Of a stretch of 64,000 bases of DNA, positions 12,662-21,554 are shown piece after piece. Numbering within the stretch: the first letter of the stretch is position 1; each line of letters opens with the position of its first letter. The notes beneath the pieces are model-generated. The model was not told where the DNA came from. It did not search any database and saw only the letters and a program-made list of their open reading frames with translations. Position numbers and translations under genes: made by a program. The stretch comes from Annona cherimola (lineage: Eukaryota > Streptophyta > Magnoliopsida > Magnoliales > Annonaceae), in the NCBI GenBank assembly GCA_030490835.1, contig CM059973.1:61198008-61262007 (forward strand), written 5' to 3'.

Positions 12662-12785
12662 GTGAAACCAATATAATACCTAAAAATATAAGACCTAAAA
12701 TTTATTGTCCTAACTTATATGATAAAATAAGGTCAACCAAAAATTAACGTCACTTGTAGTAGAGAGTAAAACTTGTTAAAATAAA

Positions 12786-13245
12786 GAAAAAAATTCTTCC
12801 TGTCCTCATGATATTTGCCCATAATTCCTATTATAACCGCAATATTTCAAAACTTTCTTTTATATTCTTAACATTTTATCTTAAATTCTTATCATACTCA
12901 TGCAGTCAAAATAACCATTAACTACCCTATTAAAAAGATAATTTTGCTCCTCCATAATTTCTTAATTGAAACAATTTGACCCTAATATGATTTAATTAAT
13001 ATTGGTAAACCATTAATTAGTGAAATCAAGTAATCCAAATATCATATGGGGGTTAAATCATTTTAATTAAAAAGATTTGAATGGGCAAAATCATCTTTTC
13101 AATAAAGTAGTTAACGATTATTTTGACTGCATGTATATAATAAAAATTTATTGTGAAATATTATGAGTAAGAAAGAAATTTTTGAAATGTTGTAGATATA
13201 ATAGGAATTATTAGCAAATGCTCTTAGTATAGGAAGAATTTTTCC
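12786..13245. mobile_element. Hairpin MITE F with 9-bp target duplication
   Basis: 460 bp inverted-repeat element flanked by TAAAATAAA at 12777-12785 and at 13246-13254, a perfect 9-bp duplication. The terminus reads GGAAAAATTCTTCCT in its best form (copy at 11413 and complement at the right end); the left end here carries a G-to-A change. The two arms match at GCAGTCAAAATAACCATTAAC and its complement near 13100-13130. A 9-bp duplication and GG terminus indicate the Mutator superfamily. No transposase ORF is present. Confidence 0.85.
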
Positions 13246-13254
13246 TAAAATAAA

Positions 13255-13910
13255 ACATGAATAGGGTATAATAAGGGAATGTTTGTTAATATATTTTTTG
13301 GTAGGATTGTGAGATATGTGGAGAATGAAAAATGAAATATTTTCAGACTTAAGAGCAATTGAAACAAAAATGGTAAAAATAACCAACAAATAAAATAATT
13401 GGAAGACACAAAAGCTAAAAATAAAACAAATGCGCTAACTTTTTCATCTATACCTTCATTTGTTTATTGTTTTCTAATTCACGTTTCCATTTTTTCCACT
13501 TGAATAAAATGAACTGATCGACAATGTAAAACACACGAGTTTCGTACCTAGATGAGGAAGGAAGATCAGCTTCGTCTCAATGTCTTCTCTTTTCCTTCTC
13601 ATTAAAATGGATATTTACAATAAGAAATGCTAGCAAAATATAAAGAAGGGGCCGAATCTAGAAATAGGAAGAAAAAAAGGATAAAGACGTTTTGCCTACT
13701 TTCTTTTGATTAGAGACAGTGAAGAGGTAGCATAAAACGGTCGGCAATTACAAGCTTTTAATGGAAGCGATTGATGGCTGCGAGAGAGGAAGAGAGGCAA
13801 GAACCAAGTAACAGGGATTAGGGTTTTTAGGTTTAATTGACTATCAATGACTACTAGCTCATTGCTTTGGTTAGCCTGAAGAGATGAGAGTAAGCGGGTT
13901 TTTTGCAGTA
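13255..13910. other. Intergenic DNA, possible untranslated-leader relic
   Basis: No gene is established. On the minus strand at about 13770-13835 the sequence AAAAACCCTAATCCC followed by a pyrimidine-rich stretch resembles the leader of a plant housekeeping gene with a telo-box (AAACCCTAA), but no open frame follows. I record it as unassigned. Confidence 0.35.
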
Positions 13911-13916
13911 TACACT

Positions 13917-13995
13917 TAACCTAGTACTAGTGCGCTCTGGGCAAAGTTTAACCTAGTACTAGTGCGCTCTGGGCAAAGTTTAACCTAGTACTAAT
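13917..13995 (+). repeat. 32-bp tandem repeat, about 2.5 copies
   Basis: The unit CTAGTACTAGTGCGCTCTGG plus CAAAGTTTAAC repeats with a 32-bp period; two copies are identical and the third stops after CTAGTACTAATGC. The unit contains a small palindrome, ACTAGT. Function unknown. Confidence 0.85.
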
Positions 13996-14599
13996 GCATA
14001 ACAAATGTTTTTAAAAAAATTCAAAATTGAATATTTTCTAGTGTGAACCGGTTCGGGTCGGGTAAAACCCAAACAGCCTGCACCCCTGGCCCTATCCCAC
14101 CCCACACCACTTTCGTAGTTTACCGAACTCTTCTGAAATTTTTTAAAATAAAACATGAATAAAATATAATAACAACAAACCAACCCTACCTAAGTCTCCT
14201 AAGTGTCGTCCTGGTTTCAGAGTCCTCATTTACCAACCAGTTTTTCATTCATGTCCTCATGGTCCTCGGGTACATGTCTCGAAAAAGGAATTATTATTTC
14301 TCAAGGCCAAATACTAGACAAATGCAGCCCAATTTCCGGTAAAGCCACTTACTGTAATCAAACACGTGGGCAAGCGAAGTAAGCGTCGCATAGTGCAGGG
14401 GTAGGGTAAAGACAAGAAATCTCACGATGTGCAGATCAACGGTCCAGATCTTCTTATTTATGTTTGAAGCGACCAAAGGTCTGGTGTACCGAACAGCTGC
14501 TGCCGTACTGCCCTAAAATAGAAACCTACCTAGCTACCTAACCCATCACTGATAATAAATAGAGTCATGCGCGGTTGCTGCATTGCCTGCCACGTTACT

Positions 14600-15306
14600 C
14601 TGACGTTGAGGGCCTTGTGGCCCATTTCCACAGGGTATCACGTGTGACAATAGAATATAATACGGATTTCGTCGCATTTGGTCTTATTTTGGACGACAAA
14701 CGTGCGTAAAAAGAAATCCACAACCTCGTCTTTAATTATTCCTATTAATTATTCTTGTGCGATCCGAATGGACCTAAAAAAGGAGAGTCTAATGCTATTT
14801 TATTTCTAGGACTCACGCCCATCCCCTTGATCCCCAACGAAGCCATGCCACGGAATCAACGGTTCGGATTGGCTATTGATGGACCAGATTCGGGAGATGT
14901 CGCCTTCTGGGAGAACCTGGAATAAACGGGATGCATTGTAACACGCGTGCAAGTAGGAAGTTGAAATGATTAGCTGTGCCGACGGAAAAGGAAAGATTCG
15001 AGTCATGCCTCGCACGTGTGGATCAGCCTCACGTGTGAACCGAAGAAAAACGGACGTTCGACGGCCCGTCTGCCGTCTATGTTCATCGGCCTGGAGGTTG
15101 ACCACAAAGTCAATGTTGACTTTTGACGTCATCTCCTACGCACTTACGGCCCAGAAACCTCCCCACAGACCAATGGAAATCCTCCACGTCGGCAAGGTCG
15201 CCGATTATTTCCCCACTGGCGAAGTTTGGTCGGTCAGCATCAACGTCTAAAAATGGGCGCCGTAGATGCTGAGTAAGCAATGAAAGTTTCGCGTTCGGGA
15301 GGTGGT
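14600..15306. promoter_or_regulatory. Promoter-like cluster without a recognised gene
   Basis: Higher GC than its surroundings. CACGTG (G-box/ABRE core) occurs at about 14639, 15013-15018 and 15030-15035. Between 15098 and 15131 there are four W-box-type TGAC cores (TTGACC, inverted GTCAA, TTGACT, TTGACG), the last overlapping TGACGTCA, a bZIP/TGA-factor site. Such clusters are typical of stress-inducible plant promoters. No ORF or exon follows on either strand; a pair of hairpin elements adjoins the right end at 15316. Small ORFs inside it show no domain. Confidence 0.4.
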
Positions 15307-15315
15307 AAGAACTTT

Positions 15316-16117
15316 GGAGCATGATCTTATGCTCGGAACCCAATCCAGTGCACCCGGGTGCATTCAGCCTCAATGCACCCGGGTGCACTGCACCTATTTT
15401 TTTTATTTTTTTTAAATTTTTTTTTATACAATGGTTAATCTAGGTTTATTTAACATATGTATTAATTTTTACTATTTTTGGAGATTTTTAGATATTTTTT
15501 TTAGATTTTTAAAAATTAGTGGCATTTTCGGTAATTTAAAATTACGAAAAATGCCACTGATTTTAAAAAATCTAAAAAAAATATCTAAAAATTTCCAAAA
15601 ATAGTAAAAATTGATACATATGTTAAATAAACCTATATTAACAGCTTCATGAAAAAATTTTCAAAAAAAAATAAAAAAAATAGGTGCAGTGCACCCGGGT
15701 GCATTGAGGCTGAATGCACCCGGGTGCACTGGATTGGGTTCCCTTATGCTCACCATGCAATGTTGCATGCTTCCCTATTTTTTATTTTTTAAAAAAAAAA
15801 TTCATAAATTTGTTAGCCCAAGTGTATTTAATCTGTGTATAAATTTTTATCATTTTTGGAGTATTTTAGATATTTATTTTTTATTTTTGAAAATTAATGG
15901 CATTTTAAGTAATTTTAAATTACTAAAATGCCACTGATTTTCAAAAATCAAAAATAAATATCTAAAAATCTCCAAAAATGGTAAAAATTGATAAATACGT
16001 TAAATACACTTGGGCTAACAAGTTTATGAAAAAAAATTTAAAAAAAAAAAAAAAATAGGTGTATGCGTCCGGAAGCATGCAGCACTGCATGCTCTAGGGC
16101 GCATGCAACTGAGGTCC
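15316..16117. mobile_element. Hairpin MITE H5 (Mutator-like), interrupted by H4
   Basis: Flanked by the perfect 9-bp duplication AAGAACTTT at 15307-15315 and 16118-16126. The left end GGAGCATGATCTTATGCTC is cut by element H4 plus its own duplication; the remainder resumes at 15752. Without the insertion the element is about 385 bp. The centre TGGCATTTTAAGTAATTTTAAA is mirrored by TTTAAATTACTAAAATGCCA, and the arms carry GTTAGCCCAAGTGTATTTAA. No coding capacity. Confidence 0.9.
15335..15742. mobile_element. Hairpin MITE H4 (Mutator-like), near-perfect palindrome
   Basis: 408 bp flanked by the perfect 9-bp duplication CTTATGCTC (15326-15334, 15743-15751). It starts GGAACCCAATCC and ends with the complement GGATTGGGTT then CC. 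Each end contains a palindrome inside the palindrome: AGTGCACCCGGGTGCAT at 15347-15363, a 9-nt spacer, and its complement at 15373-15389, repeated at 15688-15730. The interior is the family core (GTTAATCTAGGTTTATTTAAC ... TGGAGATTTTTAGATATT ... TAGTGGCATTTT). Arms are nearly identical, suggesting a young insertion. It sits inside H5. Confidence 0.93.
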
Positions 16118-16276
16118 AAGAACTTTAGTGGGTGCTCATCAACTTTTTTTATACATTTATACATCATGTCATCCAAATATTATAATGAAATACATGCTAC
16201 CTTCACATTATGGAGAAAAAAAATGTTCTTAATCCCACCATGGGAGAATTGTAGAACTTAATTATGGGGAGACTAA

Positions 16277-16558
16277 GGGTGTGTTTGGTAACAAGTGAAA
16301 ATTATCAAGTTAAAACTTTTCAATCTAAAACTTTTCACTCTCCACAACTACTCTATTTTTTTAATAATTTCTTCACATTTTTCTATACAACAACCCTATT
16401 TTTCAATCATTTCTACACAACTACCAACATAACTAATCTATCTATTTCAACTTTATTCTATTTATTCATCATCATTACTCCTATCATATTACATCATTTG
16501 ACAACTTCTACTCTCTATAACTTTTCATCAAAAGTTTTATCCATTTTCAAACACACCC
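16277..16558 (+). mobile_element. Tourist/Harbinger-like MITE, copy 2
   Basis: 282 bp with GGGTGTGTTTGG and CAAACACACCC ends and TAA duplications at 16274-16276 and 16559-16561. The interior is highly similar to the 5110 and 26383 copies (AAAACTTTTCACTCTCCACA, CAATCATTTCTACACAACTA). Confidence 0.88.
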
Positions 16559-16589
16559 TAAACTTTAAAAATTCAAATTCTTATACCTG

Positions 16590-16680
16590 CAGTCAATCGG
16601 TGTAGAACTAATGACCTCCCTTGTGAGGCCGATAGGTTACCACGAGATTACAAGCCTCGTGGCCTCTTCAATGTTTTATA
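16590..16680 (-). mobile_element. tRNA-like SINE head, minus strand
   Basis: On the minus strand, TAATCTCGTGGTAACC matches a Pol III A box and AGGTCATTAGTTCTACAC matches a B box at the right spacing for a tRNA-derived head. The surrounding GGCCTCACAAGGGAGGTCA resembles an anticodon-to-T-arm segment. It does not fold as an intact tRNA in my reading and no tail was assigned, so I call it a SINE head or tRNA relic. Confidence 0.5.
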
Positions 16681-16794
16681 TGTTCTCTTGAATTTTAATC
16701 AAATTATATTAGGTGATTTAATTCTTTGTAAGATATTTCTAAAAATTATTTTTTTGCAAGAATAAAAAAATTTATATTTTGCTTCACAACTGCC

Positions 16795-16965
16795 CTTGTA
16801 AGGCCAAGTCAATACCATTTAATGATCGAGTGATGACATGAGTACGTGCAAGGATTCAAGATTTAAAGTAGAGGAGTAAAGACTATTGTCTCAGTTATCC
16901 TTTCTTTGATAATTGCTCTTTATCAATTGTCTGATCATCTAAAAGGCAATATGATAAAAATGAAA
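16795..16965 (+). mobile_element. Diverged SINE, related to S1
   Basis: Shares with S1b the order ATGAGTACGTGCAAGG / ATTCAAGATTTAAAGT, then CAGTTATCCTTTCTTTG, CAATTGTCTGATCATCTAAA and AGGCAATATGATAAAAA at the tail. The A box is poorly preserved. Its presence outside the tandem duplication shows that S1 is a dispersed family. Confidence 0.5.
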
Positions 16966-17269
16966 GTTTATCTAAGCAATAAATAATATTAAAATCTCCA
17001 AATTTTAATAAATATACCTTCAAAAATTTTATGAATTTCAACTGTCAATTAAAATATATTATAAATCAATATCTAGATAAATAAATAGTATTTTTACATT
17101 TTTGAATTTATAAATTTTTGAAAACGGTATACCATTGAGAATTTCATTATACCACCTTGATGTTTAAATTAAAATCATATCCATTATTTTGTATAACTTT
17201 TCTATTTTAAATGGTAGTAAAATCATTTTAGTCAAAATTTTAGACGAGCCTCACATGCTAAAAATGTGT

Positions 17270-17710
17270 AAGTCATGTATAAATTATATAAATACTTAAA
17301 TACATTCATAAATGTATTAAAATGTAATAATAATTTATGTATTTGTTTATGCACCTGTCATAATAATTTCTGTATTTGTTTATACACCTAAGAATGATGT
17401 TCTGGAATTAAATATACAACTTCTCATTATGTAAATCAAATTATTTCGTTTGTTGATTTTATATAGGGTGAGGCAACGCACATATATTATATAGATAAAA
17501 CTAAGTTTTTTTGTCAAATAAATGCTTCTAAATAAATTGGGTGAATTGCATTTTGACTCATCATCGAAGTGTGTAGTCATGCCTAAGCCACTCATGTAAT
17601 TTTCTGAATACGATACTTTCGAGACTATTATTTTAGAAAAATATATCAATGTCTTGTGATATACCAAAGAAAATCTTACATCCATTATGTTTTGAGCCTT
17701 ATCTTAATGA
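17270..17710. mobile_element. Fragment related to the large hairpin family C
   Basis: Contains the family-C block GTATAAATTATATAAATAC, CATTCATAAATGTATTAAAATG and AATAATTTATG, also seen in C1 (43275) and C2 (45248). It lacks the terminal CGCTTCTAT blocks. No coding content is recognised here. Confidence 0.4.
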
Positions 17711-18324
17711 TTATATAAAATCTAATCAAAGAAGTATATTTGGTATTGTCAATTTAACTGAAATACCAAAAAATCATTGATTCGGAATCTTATGTGGATC
17801 ACACCTTTAAAAAATACAAACGAAAATATAAATTTTGAAATTCATCTAAATTTATTGAATTTAGTATTTGAATGTAATAAAATTGCATACTAGCAATATT
17901 TTAAGCGGGATGAACATTTTCGAAGGTTTAAATGTTTGGTTTGCAATTTATGAATTTTTTTTAATAAATAAACAGTTCTAACCAATTAAGAGTCACTCTC
18001 ATATAATTTTTATTTTTAAACAGCATAAAATCTTTGATTGAGATGATTTTGGATTTCCAGTTACATACATGCTATTGAAACTAATGAATGGATTAAATTT
18101 TGTTGAATCACCAAACTTGGGCCTAAACACCACAAATGTACTAATTCAATATGGCAGACCTTTGCTTTACTGAAGTGCTATAAAAATAAAAAGAAAACTT
18201 GGAATGTCTCTTTTACATATGGAATACTGTCAAGTGTAGTTTTGATCAGAGTTCAAGTAGGTAAAATAAAACATGTCTGTGTCATTGTTTGACAGATGTG
18301 ATAAATGATAAGTACAGAAATCTT
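17711..18324. other. Intergenic DNA, nothing recognised
   Basis: AT-rich, without domain-bearing ORFs or repeat termini. Confidence 0.5.
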
Positions 18325-18516
18325 AGGGGGATGTTTTGTAAGGTGAAAAATTGTAGAATTGTAGGAAATGATGGAAAACGAAAAAAGAAATATTTTAATA
18401 AATGTGTAATTGATAGAAAATTGCAGGGGTATAATAAGAATAAATAAGTTTGTTATACGCAGTTTGTAGGAAAATAATTAGAATGTAGGACATTTACTCA
18501 TTACCAAACAAAGCCC
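18325..18516 (+). mobile_element. Short MITE-like element
   Basis: The inverted ends GGGGGATGTTTTGTAA and TTACCAAACAAAGCCC bound about 190 bp with AT-rich interior. Adjacent bases are TTA on the left and TAA on the right, so a clean target duplication is not shown. Similar in type to the Tourist-like copies but with a different interior. Confidence 0.55.
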
Positions 18517-18519
18517 TAA

Positions 18520-19030
18520 TGGACAAAAATTTAAGGATTAGCATGTCTCTGTCATCAACTAAGAAGGGAGAATACCAACTAAGTCTACCAAAAATCAGGG
18601 CCACTAATAGCATGGACATGGGGACAAACAATTCCCATTTTTGCATAGGCGATGTGTGTCGTTTGCTGGTTCTGTATTTCCGGGCTCCTTCCATCCACTT
18701 GTGCATTGCAATATGCAGCGCATCCGGCCAAGCTGCAGTAGCGACTCTTTTGAACCTTCCTCCCACCTTCGTCCATCATCGAATGACCCAACGGTTTATA
18801 TCTTCCCATGAGCACTGCCTTTTTCCGAGGCATCTATTGTCCTTATAAACAATCGAAGGATTGTGCTCGGCCACTTCGGCATTAAAACATTCGCCGTTAC
18901 TTTTTGGAGAGCGACCGTTTTCCTCAGTCCTTACTGCACTTGACTCACTGCTGTGTAGGCAGTCCCGCCGCCTTTTACGAAACCCATTTCCTATCCATAT
19001 TACCACAGTGTGATGATTCATGCGAAACCC
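18520..19030 (-). other. GC-richer island, possible gene relic
   Basis: This block is clearly richer in GC than its neighbours. Three overlapping minus-strand frames of 81-90 residues (ATGs at 19021, 18833 and 18766) stay open but do not join without frameshifts, and I recognise no domain. Short stretches such as 'WPDALHIAMHKWMEG' look protein-like but are not diagnostic. It could be a decayed gene, a promoter or an untranslated exon. I do not call a gene. Confidence 0.3.
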
Positions 19031-19261
19031 ATTCCACCGTTTTGTTTAAGTGAATTGTTTGGCATTTGGGAAATGATGAGAATAGAATAGAATTTGTTTT
19101 GAAAACTGAGAGAGCTATATGGTATAATAAAAGTAAGATAGAAATAATATGGAAATAAATAGGGCAATTATATAGAATAACTATATAAATAAAAAATGAA
19201 AAAAGTAAGACAATTACTTCGCAAATGCATTTTTTAATTAAGAAAATTTCATTATTTGTCT

Positions 19262-19450
19262 AGTATCATTGTGCATGAGCTTTATCTGTATAAAATGAAT
19301 ATAATATAATGGTTTGATGTTAAATATATATTAAAGTTATATTTTTAATATTTAAATCATCTAAAATATTATTCTTATAATTTTATAAAGTATTATTAAA
19401 TTTTAATGTATATATAAATTATTTAAGTATTTTTCATAATTTCATGAGAA
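19262..19450. mobile_element. Fragment of hairpin family C
   Basis: Carries GTTAAATATATATTAAAG, CATCTAAAATATTATTCTTAT, TTTATAAAGTATTATTAAATT and TAAGTATTTTTCATAATTT, the same order as the arm of C1 at about 43490-43625. Ends are missing. Confidence 0.45.
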
Positions 19451-20979
19451 TTTTTTGATGGAGTCATCATCTAAGCTCTCAAACAGTCGCAAAATGCAAG
19501 AGAGTATAAAAGGTGCTTATACTTTTTCATTAACTATGACTTCTTCTCTTATATTATCTCCTTCGACACCACTGACTTAAGTCCTTGCTAGCAATGAGGG
19601 CTTGCTCAACCGATATCCCCATATGCCCCTCTTGTGAACTTCTCACTCTACCACCTTTTCTTCTATAAGCTTATACCTCTCCAAGAATAACCCTTTTCTC
19701 CAAATGTGCCACCACCACTAGTCCTCCTATTATAGACTTTTGAGGTGAATCTAGTGTCAATCATGTTAGGCTATAAATTTTTTTCTCCTAGCATCAGGAT
19801 AAGAATCTCCCCTCATCTTGAGCCACTTCAATCTCCTCATTTCAAAGAAGCTTATCATAATCCTAAATGTAGCCTTTTGCCCTTTATGTGATTAGGTGCA
19901 TTACGGGCTTCTCTAAATCTTTCTTCCATCTGGTTGAGACCCCCACACATGAATAAAACTTTTTACACCGACTAGCCTAGTAAAGTAGTACTTAGGTTTC
20001 CAATTCTTAATTGAATTTGAGAGACCACTCATCATATTAGTATTTCTCTTTGCACACAGTCTACCAAGTCTCAAACTATTTCCTCATGAGAAGCATTCTC
20101 CATTGAGTCCCGTCAATTTTGTTTCTCATTTATTCCCACATCTAAGAAACAACTCAAAGGATCTTCCATGAGTTTGACATGAGTTGAATCACTACCACAA
20201 ATAAATTCAGAGCCTCAAACATGTCAAACTCAAACAAGGTCTAACTCTTACTTTCAATATGAATATATTGAAATAATAGAACCCTGACCAAAAGTCTTCA
20301 TAAGTTTTTCATAAACAGCCATCATTATCTACCTTTCAAATAGAATATTATAATATTAGTAGATCGGTACGAGATTAGTAAAAGCTTTAAACCTTTCTCA
20401 TTTGTTGTTGATGCTAAGGAAACCTTAAAGAAGAAGAATAGGAATCAACAAAACAAAAGATCAGAGTGTGAGGGAAACCACACTATTGAATGTGAAAGTG
20501 ATATTGGTAAGTTATACACACTTATAGATAACTAATGATGTCCTTACTGTCCTCTGCACCAATAACGAGTTAAGCAAAGGATTCATTAATCAAATAGATA
20601 TTCACACTTGACAATCAATACATGCAAATTATTCTTTTAGTATACTAATGAAGTCTTTTTTGGTTAACAAGTTTAAGTGCTTAGTTGAGGCTTTTGGTGC
20701 ATTTATAAAGTATCTTTTCATTATCAAGTTTTAGTGTAGTTGGAGTTTGTTGAGATTTTTGTACATTGTTGAAATCTCTTTTGGTTTCCAATTTTGGGTA
20801 TTGTTGGAATTTGGTTGAGCCTTTGAGTTTATTGCTCTTGTCTTTTTAATTTTCAACTTTAGAAATTGTCTTAACTTGATTGAGATTTTTGAATTTAAGC
20901 TGTAGTTTTTGACAAAAGGTGAAGAAATTATATCTTTGAGGTTTAAATATTACTTCGAATCTAATTCAATGCGGAGATT
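19451..20979. other. Intergenic DNA, unassigned
   Basis: No gene. 20640-20900 has loosely repeated 'gttgagatttttg/ttggttgagcc' phrases without a clear unit. A purine-rich GCGGAGATT lies immediately before the LTR-like block at 20980. Confidence 0.4.
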
Positions 20980-21426
20980 TGTTAAGTAGTAACTTGGATT
21001 TTAAAATAACATTATATGCAAATCTATTTCTATTAGAATTTTGTTTGTAACTCACATTTGCATCTTTTGTGCAACATTATGTAGTTTAATTCCATATTAA
21101 TTTGGTTTGTGTAAACCTAGACTGCCTCATATGTTACAATAAAGAGTTCATTCTAGGGTTTAATGAGTTTGTGATTTTTCTAAAGCTCTCTTGTATATTT
21201 CTTTATGAGGTTTGGTTTGAGATTTTCTTGTAAGATGCATTTGGTTTAAGGGTTTTCTTTTGAGAGTTTTTCGTCTGTTTTAACCTCTTTTTAGTTCAAA
21301 TTTTTTCTTCGTTTGCCCACTATTTTTCCTTTACATTGAAGAATTTCATATAAATTTATGTCTATTTTATTTCTCTTTCTTTCATTTTTCATACTATTTT
21401 GTTGTTTGTAGAATTATTTCTTAACA
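20980..21426 (+). repeat. LTR-like block, possible solo or 3' LTR
   Basis: Begins TGTTAAG and ends CTTAACA, an inverted terminal repeat of the LTR type, 447 bp. The preceding GCGGAGATT resembles a polypurine tract, which would make this the 3' LTR of a + strand element. I found neither a second copy nor internal domains nor a target duplication, so this is tentative. Confidence 0.4.
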
Positions 21427-21554
21427 TTATTACTTAGCAACGATTCATGAAAGTTAGATGACTAGAGAAAAGGTGATGATATAAGATCTATTACAATAAA
21501 TGCAGTAATTGTGATTTTAAAATGTATGTAATTTAAAAGAGGGAGGTGAAGTCA

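Larger units (their letters stand above)
10190..12937. repeat. 1.38-kb tandem duplication
   Basis: Two direct copies, about 10190-11570 and 11571-12937, are offset by 1379-1381 bp over their whole length. Both contain, in the same order, part of a Tourist-like element, half of a hairpin element, an AT-rich spacer, a SINE and the left arm of a hairpin element. Sample stretches differ at only a few positions per 100. The junction falls inside the hairpin element: copy 1 ends in its left arm while copy 2 continues into the complete element. Confidence 0.9.

Noticed and set aside
15110..15937. Two ORFs on opposite strands starting with the same 'MHPGALRLNAPGCTG'
   Set aside because: The shared start is a product of the inverted ends of hairpin element H4, read in opposite directions.
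16590..16680. Functional tRNA gene
   Set aside because: A and B box similarity is present but I could not form a complete cloverleaf or acceptor stem; better explained as a SINE head or relic.
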